A stretch of DNA of 64,000 nucleotides from the NCBI GenBank assembly GCA_037783415.1, contig JAZGTN010000162.1, positions 2,852,001-2,916,000 of the forward strand, written 5' to 3'. The stretch comes from Leptasterias polaris. Taxonomy: Eukaryota > Echinodermata > Asteroidea > Forcipulatida > Asteriidae. The notes under the pieces are model-generated. The model was not told the origin of the DNA, made no database searches, and saw only the letters and a list, made by a program, of their open reading frames with translations. Every line of letters starts with the position of its first letter. The stretch's first letter is position 1. Positions 33,189 to 44,544 of the stretch are shown here, piece after piece. The position numbers were made by a program, and so were the translations under genes.

Positions 33189-34292
33189 GATGTGCAGTTC
33201 AACCCTTGGTTGCCATGGCAGAATTTTAAAGAATAATCCATTAATTAGAAAAGAATACTTCATGAACCTATACAATTTGAATTTTAGAGATGAGCGGAAT
33301 AATATAGCGTTAGCAACACCTTGAAATTAGGCCCAGCAGCTCACATGATGCAAAAACAAAGAATTGCTCCAAATCTACAACCTCACTGAGACAGTATCTT
33401 GGTAAGAAGGAACCAGTGATATGGACTGATTATCTAAGTGGGTCACCTGTTTAGTCTGTCATGAAAGGTCCTCCAATCGCCTTAATCAGGATACCTGACG
33501 TCACCTTGTTATGTAACCAGATTTCTGCATCTTGATCTGGTTGATACAGCGCGAGGCTAAAATCCAATTTCCTGGCGCTGACGAAAAACTTTCACTCGCC
33601 CTTTTTTGAAGGTCTCTGATAAGAATATTTTAATAGGCGAAATGTTGCTTGCATACATGTATTGTGTGATTTGGAAAGCAAGTGTTGTTTTTCGTTGGTT
33701 TTCTGTAAAAAAGAAGATGCCACGGTTTAATAGCAGGTGTGATACTTCACGGAGGCAAGTGGTGCCCCTTGAAATGTTTCAGTACAAACGTAGATCCGAA
33801 TAGAGGTGCCCTTTTCCCAAGAACAAATTGCCTTGCCCTTACAAGACTGAAGTGTCAGGCCTATAATAGGGCACTTTGAACTTTTGTCACGTGATCTCTG
33901 TCTTCAGAATAATCCATGCTTGTATACTGATCTCTGTCCTTGGGTTGTGTAGTGTTTAGCTGACCCTATTACCTGTGAGTGACAAACTCATGACAAATAC
34001 AAGTTGTGTAATGGCCCAGTCCATTGTCCAACAAGGTGGTGAGTCAGTATCCCGCTGGCTGTTAGCATGATTCTAATGGAAACAATGCCTCATTTAATAC
34101 TAACACTATTATATCCACTAATTGTTTTGCTTGGCTTGTTGTTTTGTTCTTATGTTGGCTAACTGTACGTTACTGTTGATGATGTGTTAACCTTGTGTTT
34201 CTGTTTATGAATTTGCCCAGTTTGGGTGACCGTGTACTTTAAAAAAAGGGTTTACAATCGGTGCACAAACTTCCATATGGAAGTAGCTTTGC
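33189..34292. other. Intron 1 sequence, nothing coding seen
   Basis: Contains a decayed 'gtgccccttgaaatg' repeat piece (33760) shared with 25765, and TACATGTA at 33654. No exon is supported. Confidence 0.4.
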
Positions 34293-34294
34293 TA

Positions 34295-34427
34295 AGGCCA
34301 AGTTTGCGGAAGGACCATTGTCGACTAGAGGTCAATTTGCCTGGTTCCCAATACACGTTTTTGAGCATGGATACCAGTTTATATCAGCCTCTAACTGACA
34401 AAAGGTCCTTGTGCAAACTTGGCCTTA
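34295..34427. repeat. Short palindromic MITE-like hairpin
   Basis: 'taaggccaagtttgcggaag' (about 34296) is matched by its inverse 'cttgtgcaaacttggcctta' ending near 34427, with two mismatches. The interior is about 90 bp and has no ORF. Confidence 0.55.
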
Positions 34428-35645
34428 AAGGTCACAGCAAGTGAAAGGTTCCAACCAGTACTTTTTCAGATGCTGTCAGATACATTAAATGCTCAAGGAA
34501 ATTTTGCCCCTATACATTAGTTCAGTGACGCTGTCTTGTTTCTCTTTCACACAAACCAATGGGACCAAACTGAGGCTGGAAGGAAAATGGTCTGTCTGTC
34601 CCGTCCGGTCTGTCTGTCCGTCTGTTTTTTTCCTATTTTGCCAGTATGTAATTAGATTTGTAATTTACTGTGATTTACGGCATTCCCGCTACAAGCACCT
34701 GCTTCTAGGGTATTATTGCCGCCATCCCATTATTCTCTTTTATTAATAATGTTAAATATAACAAGTACTCCTTCAGCCTTACAATATTGTATTTACTATT
34801 CTTGTGAACTTGTATTCAGTTGAAATGGAATGGAAATAAACGTAAACGTAACCCTTTAGTGGAATGAGAATTATAACTATTCTTCCCATTTGGTATTCAG
34901 GGAACCTGACACAGAATGCAGCAGAGTGATAAAGGCCTGTTGTCACCCAATTCACAGTTTTTTTGAGTTTGTGAGGGCGTGTGAGAACCAAATAAACATG
35001 ATGCAAAACGAGTCAGACAAATTAATTTTTCCTATTGTTGTTATTATATCTATAGGCCTATTTGGCCATTGATACAAGAAAACAATTTGCAGTCAAAATA
35101 AGACAAAACTGTAATTATGATCATCAAAGTTAGCCATTGAAAACGCCCTCATTCGATCTAAAGTAAATGTATCTACATGTACACTCATGTAAAGTGTTCA
35201 CTTCAACTATGCTGTCTCAAATACTATCCACTTGAAGGAACTCCAAATACTCATTGGACAGCGGGGAGGGTGAAGTAAAATGGAACAATCCCGCCATTGA
35301 ATGTTTTTGTAATATCTGAATGCAAAAATAAATGTACTGTCCAAAATAAGGAAGCGGACCTACATCTATTAGTTTTGTGTGGTCTTACCATTCAATGCAT
35401 AGTCCAAAATGTGCATCACTCTTTGCACAACACAGGACTTGATCTGGCACCTGAGGCACTTGGCACTTTACTACATGTAGTTGAGTAGTTAAAGTATCTA
35501 CAAACTGTACAATGAGGTCCTAGGTTTGAGTCTCACCCTTCGTTTGATCTCAGACACACCCAAGTATTCAGCGCCCTGTATTCTAATACATTGTTTTAAG
35601 AGCTGAATAACAATTAGTCATGATGTTCTCTCATTCATCTTACAG
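34428..35645. other. Intron 1, last part
   Basis: No domain-bearing ORF. It ends in 'attcatcttacag', the acceptor of exon 2. Confidence 0.5.
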
Positions 35646-35827
35646 CCTGCTGGCCCAAGTCTACAGTCTCTTCATAGATGGTGAACAACAACAGTGGGAG
35701 AAGATTATTGACGAGGTAGTCCGTATCTGCGTCACCGTTGAGCAAGAGTCACCCAAGTACATCTTCCATATTGCCACGGTCGATGCTGATCTTCAGGGAG
35801 TGTTAGATGCCTATATCAGTGTACCAG
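35646..35827 (+). CDS. WH1-domain gene, coding exon 2 (first half of WH1)
   Basis: Acceptor 'tcttacag', donor gtaagt, phase 2 in and phase 1 out, 60 full codons. It encodes LLAQVYSLFID, then WEKI, VVRICVTVEQ, SPKYIFHIAT, and LDAYISVPG completed in the next exon. This matches the first strands of a WH1/EVH1 domain, which binds proline-rich ligands. The pattern (AQVY..W, SPKYIFHI, then PGTQ) is the variant seen at the N-terminus of arthropod still life, a synaptic Rac GEF of the TIAM family. It is less like Ena/VASP, Homer or WASP. Codon use is clearly coding-like against A/T-rich introns. Family assignment is from memory of the domain pattern, not an alignment. Confidence 0.8.
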
Positions 35828-36109
35828 GTAAGTCATGCTTTCTTGTTGTTGTTGCTGTTCTTGTTCTTGATGTTGTGTTAAATGTGTAGCACCATAAATG
35901 CTATGTACAAGGAGCAGGACTACTCTCTTTTGGATTGTTGAGGCTCTGAGAAGAGCTGGACGACTTTTGTTTTCTCTTGACATTTTAACAGGTGTACTCT
36001 GATCATACTAAATAAATATATACAGTACATGTACATGTAGCAGTGTATCTACTGGCGTCTCAGAGCGCTTTAGGACAGGATAAATGCTAAGTTTTTGAAT
36101 TATAAGATC
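35828..36109. other. Start of intron 2
   Basis: Contains TACAGTACATGTACATGTA (36021-36039), a compound of two footprint-like motifs. No exon. Confidence 0.45.
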
Positions 36110-36390
36110 CCCTTTATTATAAGGATGCACAGTATGCTGCCAACCATGCCAGAAACACCGGGGCAAACCCCTCTCTTAAAGATGTAACTGGGTTCTTTTA
36201 TGTGCATCACACAACACACAGGACCAAGGGCTTTACATCTCATCTGAAGGTCATAGAAACAATGGTTTTAAAGTATTTTGCTTTAGGACACAAGTGTCAA
36301 GAACGAGACTCGAACCCAAACTCTTCTGATCAGAAACACCAAGGCTTGGGTCGGATGGGCTTGACCATTTGGCCATGACATGCAATCATC
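36110..36390 (-). repeat. tRNA-derived SINE (second family)
   Basis: On the minus strand: 'tggccaaatggtcaagccc' (A-box region), 'gtttgggttcgagtctcg' (B box), then 'cacttgtgtcctaaagcaaa'. The body extends to 'aaaagaacccagtta' at the low-coordinate end. Confidence 0.6.
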
Positions 36391-36764
36391 TGCTGCTGTT
36401 GTTATTTTTTAGGGAGTGTGTGCATTGAAATTATTTTGTTCAACATCATGTAGGTAGAATGATGTGGGTCATTCTACCTTCTGGGAGTTATATGAACAGT
36501 TCACCATTCACCATTCATTGAGGTGCTTGACTCATTGAAAGTGTGCATAGTGACTTACTTTCCTGATATACCAGAATCAAAGAAATAGTTTTGTAGTTTC
36601 CTTACTTTCCTGTAACTTATAGTTTCCTAGTTCCATGAAGGAATACACTTTGTTTAGTAAAAACTGCTTGGAGCTAGCAAACACCTTTTCAGATGTGAAT
36701 ACTAACTTTAGAACATGTGTTCAGCTATTTTTTTGAGTGTGAGATTGTAATTTGGTTATTTACC

Positions 36765-36860
36765 CTTACACTGATGTGTGTTAAGCACTGTATACTCAGT
36801 TCTTACCCGAGTTATGTGAAAATCCACAGGCAAATCACTCGAGTGTGAGATTGTAAGTTC
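36765..36860. repeat. SINE flank fragment
   Basis: 'gatgtgtgttaagcactgta' followed by 'aatccacaggcaaatcactc', matching 22255-22325. The tRNA-like part is missing. Confidence 0.5.
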
Positions 36861-37069
36861 ATTTGACCATTAAACTGGTTGTGATTGCTACAATTAAAAC
36901 ATCAAAAGATACACTTAAAACAATACATATTTAACATTTTGGCATCTAAAACTTCATGGGAGCAAGTAAAATGCACAGTTAACTAGCCCAGGGAGCTACT
37001 TTACAAAAAGCTTAAGCGCAAGGTCTCTACACAGTCTAGTTTGAGGATGAAGTGGTGAGATTCACCTTG

Positions 37070-37215
37070 GGAGTGTTATACACTTCACACCTGCTGAAGG
37101 CCACCAAGCATCCTGTGTGACCAAACCAACACTCTGGAACAATCTCCCTGGCCACATCTCCGCTACTTTGTAGCTACCTACATTAAACTCATTCAAAGAT
37201 CTCTTATACATTTAG
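37070..37215 (+). pseudogene. LINE 3'-end remnant
   Basis: One frame reads PTLWNNLPGHISAT, a stop, then PTLNSFKDLLYI and a stop. This is the typical C-terminal W-N-x-L-P ... F-K-x-x-L signature of CR1/L2-type ORF2 proteins. Only this last piece remains. Confidence 0.5.
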
Positions 37216-38006
37216 AGGCCGTCTTGTGGCAATTAGTTGCTGAGCACTTCATAAACACTAGTTGTAAACACTTGTTAAATGCAACCATTAATTATTTATT
37301 TTAATTGGAATAATTAAGGCTGCCCAAAACAACCTGGGACCAATAACAAAGAGCTTTGAAGCGTTCAATAGAGTTCGCTTGATTGTGAGGCAAAACGTTA
37401 CCAGGGAGCCAGTTACATGTGACAACATTCTGCCACCATCTCAGAGGTAAAGCAATGATGAAACAATGGCAAACGTACATCTATGTGTGGATGGTGCACA
37501 GGATGGGCCAATGAGTAACCTTCTTTTGACCTCTAACTGAGGGTGCTCTACTCAAATGACATCATTTGCATAAAGGTCTATACGATTTCGTCTGGTACCT
37601 TTTTATTGCAATGTCACAGCCCAAGTTTTTGCCAATGGATGTTGGAAAACTATGGAAAGCCATTACTGCAACCCCAAAACAGATACATGTAGCCATAGTT
37701 TGTAGCAATGTTACACAAATATTCAAAAATGGTGTTGAATTTGTTGGAAACAAATCAACCAATCATGGGAGGTATTTCAGATCATGATTCTTTACAGAAA
37801 ATGTTGAATTTGGTCACAATATTTTTTAACACAATTGAATGTTTTGCTAACATTCAGCCATCCATGCCCGAACCGGGCGCACTTTGTTTATCAACAATGG
37901 AAAGGTCTGTAGACCGAACTCACTTGGTAGAAGTTTGTGTAAGTGCTTGGCCATGTTGAACAAACAAATGAATGAATGAATGTAGGCTTCCAAATACCAT
38001 CATCAT
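37216..38006. other. Intron 2 sequence before the LTR element
   Basis: No recognised domain. It ends in ATCAT (38002-38006), the target duplication of the adjacent LTR element. Confidence 0.5.
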
Positions 38007-38808
38007 TGTCACATGTACGGCATTTTAAAGAGAAGAGGCTGGAAGACTCTTGTTGTGTTCATGAATTCACCCCATTTTATTTTGCACACCGCAGGAAATG
38101 GTTAAAGCTGACGCGGGTGAAAACTAAAGATAACAAATACATAAATACAACGTTAAACAACACATACAATAAGTACACAATAATAAATCACTTTAGAAGA
38201 AAAAATGGAACGAGTGCGTAATACATGTAGCAATAAAATGAAATAGCATCAAATATCAAGCGAGATGCATCGATCTACCAAGCAATTTACTGAAACCTAA
38301 TAGAGCGAGACCCAAACATAAAGTACTCCAGAATATACCCAATACTTTAACCTCAACAACAAAATTAACTTAGCACAAACAAAAACTTACAATCGTTTCC
38401 GGGGGAACTCACGATTCCGGCCATACACATGGGAATCAATAAATGAAGATCGGCGGTTTACTGCGGCATTCTGGGGTAGGGAGTTGACTACAAAAACTTA
38501 CAGGAACAGAACCAAAAAATAACTCGAACTGAACTGAACGGAAGCTAGAACATAAAATGACTCGAACTGAACTGAACGGAAGCTAGAACATAAATGACTC
38601 GAACTGCTCCCGCAAACGGTTTTGCTAAGCAGCCAGCGCCCACTACGAATAGCATACGATGCATACCGGGCATTCCAAATGTGCTTAGATACAAAGTAAA
38701 TACCGGAAATGCCATGATTACAATAAAGAAAGGGGGAGGGCGGGCAGGAAATACTAGGAGAACCAAAAAAAATATTTGTTACAAAAATGCTTATCAATGG
38801 AGATAACA
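38007..38808 (-). repeat. BEL/Pao 3' LTR
   Basis: Begins TGTCACATG and ends GATAACA on the plus strand. It contains a short direct duplication of 'actcgaactgaactgaacgg' (38522 and 38562). It carries TACATGTA at 38222-38229 where the other LTR has TA. Confidence 0.93.
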
Positions 38809-39162
38809 CTCCCCCATTGAATGGATCACATTCAAATACATAATAAAATTATCACAAGCAGTTAAACGGATCGCTTGGGGTGACAAATAAACATACTAAA
38901 GTTACACTACAATACTCATTACACATTATCCATTGAAATACACTAACATTAACTAACAAGTATAATCTGAAATAATAAGATATTGATTACAACAAATGTC
39001 AATGTCAATATGGGTCAATACCCTAATAACAAAATTATCAATCACCATAATATGCAATGCTTATTAATAAATCAATAATCATAATGATGAATTACATCCG
39101 ACTCTACGACAAACTAACACCGTAATTAACACAGATGCCAGGAAGGAATTTATTACGCCCTA

Positions 39163-41427
39163 TCAGGAGTAATTACACATTTTAACAGCATCACCTGAAA
39201 TGGCCGACTCTAATAAAACTATCTTAGTTATCGGACGGACAAGCTCTGTGGTTCTTGTTTTAACCTTTACTGATCTGACCAGACCATCTCTACCAGTAGT
39301 TATAGCAATCACCCGTGCCAAAGGCCAGAGGTTCCTAGGAGTCATTTCATCTGCTATAAGTACTAAGTCACCAACAGCTAAACTATCTGTAACCTGGAAC
39401 CATTTCGATCTTCTCTGCAATTCTGGCAAATACAACCTTAGCCATTTACGCCAAAATTGATTGGCGAGGTGCTGAACATGCTTCCAGCGCCTGCTATATT
39501 GATCAAGGTGATCGAACTTACCAGGTGGTAACCTGGGCCCATTTCTCAGGAGCAATAAACAATTAGGGGTTAAAGGTGAAAAATCATCAAGGTTGTCACT
39601 GATTTTACTCAGCGGCCGCCCGTTCACGATACATTCTGCTTCACAAAATAGGGTCTCTAGAATTTCATCAGTAAGCTTGACAGACCTAGGGAGGATAGCC
39701 ATCATTACTCTCTTTATGACACCTATCATGCGTTCCCATACTCCCCCCATATGGGATGCAGTAGGGGGGTTGAAACGCCAAATTATGTTTTCTTTCACAG
39801 CATAAGCATCTATTACTTTACGGGAGAGTTCCTTTATACTGTTCCTTAGTTCTGTCTCACCTCCGACAAAATTAGTGCCCTGATCAGAGAATACGACCTC
39901 AGGGTGGCCTCTGCGCGAGGCAAAACGTCTGAAACCGTTCAAAAATGAGTCAGTGTCTAACGTATCTAACTTTTCTACATGCACAGCTCTTATACTCAAG
40001 CAAGTGAACAAGCAACCATAACGCTTGATTTCGGATCTCCCATATTTAACATAAAAAGGCCCGAATACGTCAACGCCTACATAAGTAAAAGGGGGCTTAT
40101 TAGCCTCCACTCGTTCCCTAGGTAAATCTGCCATTTTCTGCACACATGGTTTAGAGTACAACCGTTTACAAGTGACACACGCCTTTCCTACCCTTTTTAT
40201 CAAACGTCTTGCTCCAATTAACCAGAAACGTCTTCTGACAAGGCCTAAGGCCCACTCAACACCAACATGAGCCAAATCGTGCACGTCTCTAACAATGGCC
40301 GTGGCAATGACATGGCCACTTGAGATAATGTATGGATGTTTGTTTTCTATGTTACTTTCCTTAAGCCTACCACCAACTCTGAGTAAACCTACGTCATCCA
40401 AAAAAGGGCAAAGTGTACTGAGGGAGCTAGATAATTTCACGGCCTTTCCCTGCTGTAATCTCTCTATCTCGGGAGCGAAACTTATGGATTGGCTTTTTCT
40501 GATGAGGATTGCATCGGCGTGACTGATTTCTTCGACGGAGAGTCTTCCCTTAGGCCCCTGCCCACGGACAGATTTGCTGAAACGAATCCACCAAGCTAAG
40601 CCCCTTTTCATCTTGTACCAGGATGAATAGTGATGCATCAATCTGCAGAGGGGATCAGTAGGGGCTTCATCTGACTTAGACCCTTTGCGATGTTCCTGAC
40701 CAACGACCGCCTCACACACCATCACAGACGTACCCTTGACTTCAGGGTCATCGCTTGACAAATTGAACGATTCAAGTTTATCTGCCCTCCAATTGCACTT
40801 GTGTTTGTGCAATTCGTCTGGACCATTCAGCCACTTTTCTTTATCCCATTTACTGTAAGACATCCCTCTGGTGATCATATCCGCTGGATTGTCCTGAGAT
40901 TTGACGTGAGACCACTGTTCGGGGAGACTAAATTCTCTGATGAGACTTACTCTATTGCCAACAAAGACATGAAACCTCCTGCTATCATTACGAAGATACT
41001 TCAGAACAATCTCGGAGTCTGTCCAAAAATATGACCGGTTGAGGTTCAAATCCAACTCTCGTTTCAACATCACATCAACCTTGACCGCCAAAACTGCGGC
41101 CTGCAGTTCTAGACGAGGAATGGTACATAACTTCAAGGGGACAACTCTGCTCTTACTCAAAACGAGGCTTACATTAATCATACCCAACCGATTTATACAA
41201 CGAATATAACTGCAACATCCATATGCCTGGGCGCTCGCATCAGAGAAGTGATGAAGTTCAATCGCAGCATCATTGAACTCAAAAGGCTTTATACAGCGTG
41301 CGATCTTAAGCTGATTGACAGAACACAACGACTCCACCCACAGGTTCCACTCTCTCAAGCGACGGTGACACCCTTTCATCCCACGACAACTTGCAAGCCG
41401 TTGCCTTCTGAAATAACAACTTCCCAT
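39163..41427 (-). CDS. BEL/Pao pol, RNase H and integrase part
   Basis: A 754-residue frame; true pol sequence begins near residue 26 (EWNLWVES). RNase H is indicated by FSDASAQAYG (61-70), LELQA (106-110) and WTDSE (135-139). The integrase zinc-binding HHCC is H383, H387, C417 and C420. The catalytic core shows GVDVFGPF (D453), FSDQGTNF (D515) and HMGGVWERMIG (E565). A C-terminal domain with VGDLVLIADE and RNLWPLARV is typical of Pao integrases. Integrase joins the cDNA to host DNA. The part upstream lies in a different frame (41306-44374), so the polyprotein is broken in this copy. All catalytic residues listed are present. Confidence 0.92.
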   Translation of the reverse strand: MGSCYFRRQRLASCRGMKGCHRRLREWNLWVESLCSVNQLKIARCIKPFEFNDAAIELHHFSDASAQAYGCCSYIRCINRLGMINVSLVLSKSRVVPLKLCTIPRLELQAAVLAVKVDVMLKRELDLNLNRSYFWTDSEIVLKYLRNDSRRFHVFVGNRVSLIREFSLPEQWSHVKSQDNPADMITRGMSYSKWDKEKWLNGPDELHKHKCNWRADKLESFNLSSDDPEVKGTSVMVCEAVVGQEHRKGSKSDEAPTDPLCRLMHHYSSWYKMKRGLAWWIRFSKSVRGQGPKGRLSVEEISHADAILIRKSQSISFAPEIERLQQGKAVKLSSSLSTLCPFLDDVGLLRVGGRLKESNIENKHPYIISSGHVIATAIVRDVHDLAHVGVEWALGLVRRRFWLIGARRLIKRVGKACVTCKRLYSKPCVQKMADLPRERVEANKPPFTYVGVDVFGPFYVKYGRSEIKRYGCLFTCLSIRAVHVEKLDTLDTDSFLNGFRRFASRRGHPEVVFSDQGTNFVGGETELRNSIKELSRKVIDAYAVKENIIWRFNPPTASHMGGVWERMIGVIKRVMMAILPRSVKLTDEILETLFCEAECIVNGRPLSKISDNLDDFSPLTPNCLLLLRNGPRLPPGKFDHLDQYSRRWKHVQHLANQFWRKWLRLYLPELQRRSKWFQVTDSLAVGDLVLIADEMTPRNLWPLARVIAITTGRDGLVRSVKVKTRTTELVRPITKIVLLESAISGDAVKMCNYS

Positions 41428-44374
41428 TAAGCACTACTGGACCCAACAGACCAACAGGATCAAATATAGATGATACCATGCCAAGCATTCTCCTTCTGGT
41501 GAGTGTCCCATCTGCGATGCTCTCCACTTCGAAGAAGAAAACATCTGGGGAGATCATCCACTTTATACCTAATGCTTTGCTTGTAGAATGTGAACATAAA
41601 TCACGTTCTTCTTTGGCTCTACATTCGACAGAGACCTCGGACAGCAATTCCTCGTCGTTAACAACAAATTTGGTGAGCCTGAAGCCGCCTTCACGGAGGA
41701 TCTCTGGTGTTTCAGTTATGACAGTTTTAGCATCGGACCTGGAGGCAACTGAACTAAGGCAATCATCCACGTAAAATGAGTTAAGTACCGTGTGCTTCAC
41801 TAAAGGATTAACACTTTGAAAATCGGTGACAGTACGCTGTAGGGCATAAGCAGAGCTAGACGCACACCATATTCCTCCAAACAAATGCGACTTCATACGG
41901 TAGTATGTCAACTGATCATTGATGTACCAGAGAAATCTGAGGGCATCTCTATCTTTAACCGGTATTCTAACTTGATTGTACATCGCCTCAATATCTGCTT
42001 GAATGGCTATACCATGTTGTCGGAAACGCAATAGGACAGGTAGAAGCTTATTGATCATGTCAGGACCTTGCATGCAGTGTTCGTTTAGAGATTTCCCTTT
42101 AAACTTGCTAGCACAATCAAAAACTACTCTAAGTTTTCCTGGTTTCTTATCATTCATTACAGCCTGATGTGGAAGATACCAAGTTCTATCAGTGCCAAAT
42201 ACTTCATTCTTAGGGACCTCTTCAGCATATCCTTGGACTCGTAACTTGTTAATCTCTGCATTGTACCTATCATACAGACCCTCCTTAACAAGCTTTTTCT
42301 GCAATGAGTCTAACCTGGATTTTGCCACGACAAAATTATTCGGGAGTGGTTCCGACTTATCTTTCCAGGGGATGGGCAATTCATAGTGACCATCTACTTT
42401 CCTGCACTCTTCATCCCATAAAGAGATGACTCGTTTATCTTCTTGAGACCAAGACATCTGCTCTAAGCCTTCATTTTCAATGTTCCAAAGGCGAGAAACA
42501 TCATTACTTACACCTGAACATGACACAAAATTGGAAACTACTTTGCGATTCGGTGTATTCAAAGGAGATTGTCCATTTGCACACCAGCCTAACAAAGTAC
42601 GTACGGCAAAGGGCTGCCCAGGACTACCTCGTCTAACTTCTAAAGGCACAAGGGCCTCAGCATTATCCTGACCTAACAATAAGTCAACCACTACATTATC
42701 ATGATCATAAGCAGGCATGCTATCTATACCCTGAAAGTGAACGTAAGATGAAACATCAATGGCTGAGTTCTTCACTGGGATTTCATCTACTACATAAACT
42801 GAAGATAAATTGAGAGTTTCACCCAGGTCGGAGGAGATCGACAGATCAACAACTTCAGATTTCTGATTGCTAGACCTGTTCAACGTTCTAAGCTGTACCT
42901 CGTGCAATTTACCTACAATACCTAACTGTTGGACTAAAGCACGCGAACAGAATGAATTACTAGAACCGCTATCTAGCAAGACGAATACTTTATGCTGATT
43001 ATTGACTAAAACTCGAACGATGGGCATGTGTATCTCTTTATCGGTAAGGAAGCTGGCATTAGACACCTTGATTTTTGTTGGAGCATCATAAGCCCCGTGA
43101 ATATACATGGTATGCTTCTGTCCACATCCCGCCACCTTACATACTGAACGTTTACCACAATCCTGGGTACTATGAGACGCAAGGAGGCAATTATGGCACA
43201 ACTTATGAGCGACAACAATTTTAAATCTCTCTTTAGGACTCAAGCGTTTGAATTGTTCACAATGCCATAGACGGTGTCGTTGACTACACAACATACATGG
43301 AGCCTCAGGCTTAGCATATGATCTATTGTTAACGGTTTTGTTACCTTTATCATCTGCCCATCTACTAATCCCCGAATTTGATTCAGACAACGACATGGAA
43401 AAACTGCTGGATGATTTCTTACGTTCGCCATCAACTCTGTCCGACCGCCTAGGGTTCACACCACCGTACACTGGATCGTTCACTTCTGTGGCGATGATAC
43501 CTGCAAATTTAACCAACTCTCTAAACACAGGATAAGAGCCATTGGAACTTTTTGTCTTAAACACAAGCTTCTTCCATCTCGTCTGAACATAATTCGGGAA
43601 TCGGTTAACTATTTCAAGTATAACAGCCTGTGTATTGACTTCTTGCAGTGTCTCTAACTGGCCAAGAACGAGGAAGGCATTTTGCATATCATCAGCCAAC
43701 TGGCGTATGTCCATAGGGGACCTGACTGCCTTACCTAACTTGAGTTCCCGTATAAGACGTTCGGTTACCAGGTGAGCATTACCAAAACGCTCATTCAAAA
43801 TTGAGCAAGCCTGGGTGTATCCGGTCTCACCTCCTATCAACTGACAGCCCCTAATTGCTTCTTTAGGAGGGCCTGCTGTGTACTGCATTAATCGTGATAA
43901 TTTAAGATCGGGATCATCACAAATATTATCAACATTAACCTCAAATGCTCTCATAAATTGGTGAAAATGTAATGGGTTACCATGGAACACTTCTAACTCT
44001 ACTTTCGGAAGATTAAGCAATCGTAAAAGCTCTGCATTAGAGGCTGTGGGGACTTCAGCCTTTACAACCTTTGGTTTGTTGAATTCTTTGACCATCTTCA
44101 AGACTGATATATACTCATTTTGTTTATCAGAGAAATATGTATCACTTTCTTCTAAATTGTCTTCTTCAATTAGCGTCTCATGATATTCATGATGAACAGA
44201 TGTGAAACCTTTAAACAACTCTTTAAGCTTAATTACGTGATCGTTAATATTGTCTATATTATCTTCTTCGGCTATGCATTGTTTAATTTGGTTGATTTGT
44301 TTAGTTACCGCTCTCTTAGCAGAGGATCTAGCCGTCTTCAACAACGCCATGATTGGGTGACGGAATGGCGACAC
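41306..44374 (-). CDS. BEL/Pao gag, protease and reverse transcriptase part
   Basis: A 1022-residue frame. The Gag region (about 110-300, KVELEVFHGNPLHFHQFM) is the DUF1759-type Pao gag. Cys/His clusters at 360-425 (CMLCSQRHRLWHC, CHNCLLASHSTQDC) are zinc knuckles. The aspartic protease shows LLDSGSS (466-472) and a second LLLGQD (565-570). RT shows LRVVFDCAS (748-756), ADIEAMYNQV (793-802) and FYVDDCLS (867-874). It overlaps the RNase H/integrase frame at 41306-41427. The natural continuation is lost at a short GA run (41350-41356, 'ctctctc' on the plus strand), consistent with a 2-base loss, after which this frame runs about 15 residues to a stop. The first Met at 44374 is used; a second Met eight codons on is an equally good start. 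Confidence 0.92.
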   Translation of the reverse strand: MSPFRHPIMALLKTARSSAKRAVTKQINQIKQCIAEEDNIDNINDHVIKLKELFKGFTSVHHEYHETLIEEDNLEESDTYFSDKQNEYISVLKMVKEFNKPKVVKAEVPTASNAELLRLLNLPKVELEVFHGNPLHFHQFMRAFEVNVDNICDDPDLKLSRLMQYTAGPPKEAIRGCQLIGGETGYTQACSILNERFGNAHLVTERLIRELKLGKAVRSPMDIRQLADDMQNAFLVLGQLETLQEVNTQAVILEIVNRFPNYVQTRWKKLVFKTKSSNGSYPVFRELVKFAGIIATEVNDPVYGGVNPRRSDRVDGERKKSSSSFSMSLSESNSGISRWADDKGNKTVNNRSYAKPEAPCMLCSQRHRLWHCEQFKRLSPKERFKIVVAHKLCHNCLLASHSTQDCGKRSVCKVAGCGQKHTMYIHGAYDAPTKIKVSNASFLTDKEIHMPIVRVLVNNQHKVFVLLDSGSSNSFCSRALVQQLGIVGKLHEVQLRTLNRSSNQKSEVVDLSISSDLGETLNLSSVYVVDEIPVKNSAIDVSSYVHFQGIDSMPAYDHDNVVVDLLLGQDNAEALVPLEVRRGSPGQPFAVRTLLGWCANGQSPLNTPNRKVVSNFVSCSGVSNDVSRLWNIENEGLEQMSWSQEDKRVISLWDEECRKVDGHYELPIPWKDKSEPLPNNFVVAKSRLDSLQKKLVKEGLYDRYNAEINKLRVQGYAEEVPKNEVFGTDRTWYLPHQAVMNDKKPGKLRVVFDCASKFKGKSLNEHCMQGPDMINKLLPVLLRFRQHGIAIQADIEAMYNQVRIPVKDRDALRFLWYINDQLTYYRMKSHLFGGIWCASSSAYALQRTVTDFQSVNPLVKHTVLNSFYVDDCLSSVASRSDAKTVITETPEILREGGFRLTKFVVNDEELLSEVSVECRAKEERDLCSHSTSKALGIKWMISPDVFFFEVESIADGTLTRRRMLGMVSSIFDPVGLLGPVVLNGKLLFQKATACKLSWDERVSPSLERVEPVGGVVVFCQSA

Positions 44375-44544
44375 TTCTTGGCCAACGCTTTGGAAGACGT
44401 CATGGAGTGCAGGTGGGACGACACGTGACGACAGTCAAGGTGACGATTAGCACACAAGGATGGGCAACTTATACTGGATGACATAGATGACATAGATGGC
44501 GATGATTCGGTTATCGGTGACTTCTGGAGGAACGATTTTTTCAC

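Noticed and set aside
38498..38809. Small ORFs duplicated at 38498-38809 and 45030-45341
   Set aside because: They are identical because they lie in the two LTRs; they are shadows in non-coding LTR sequence.
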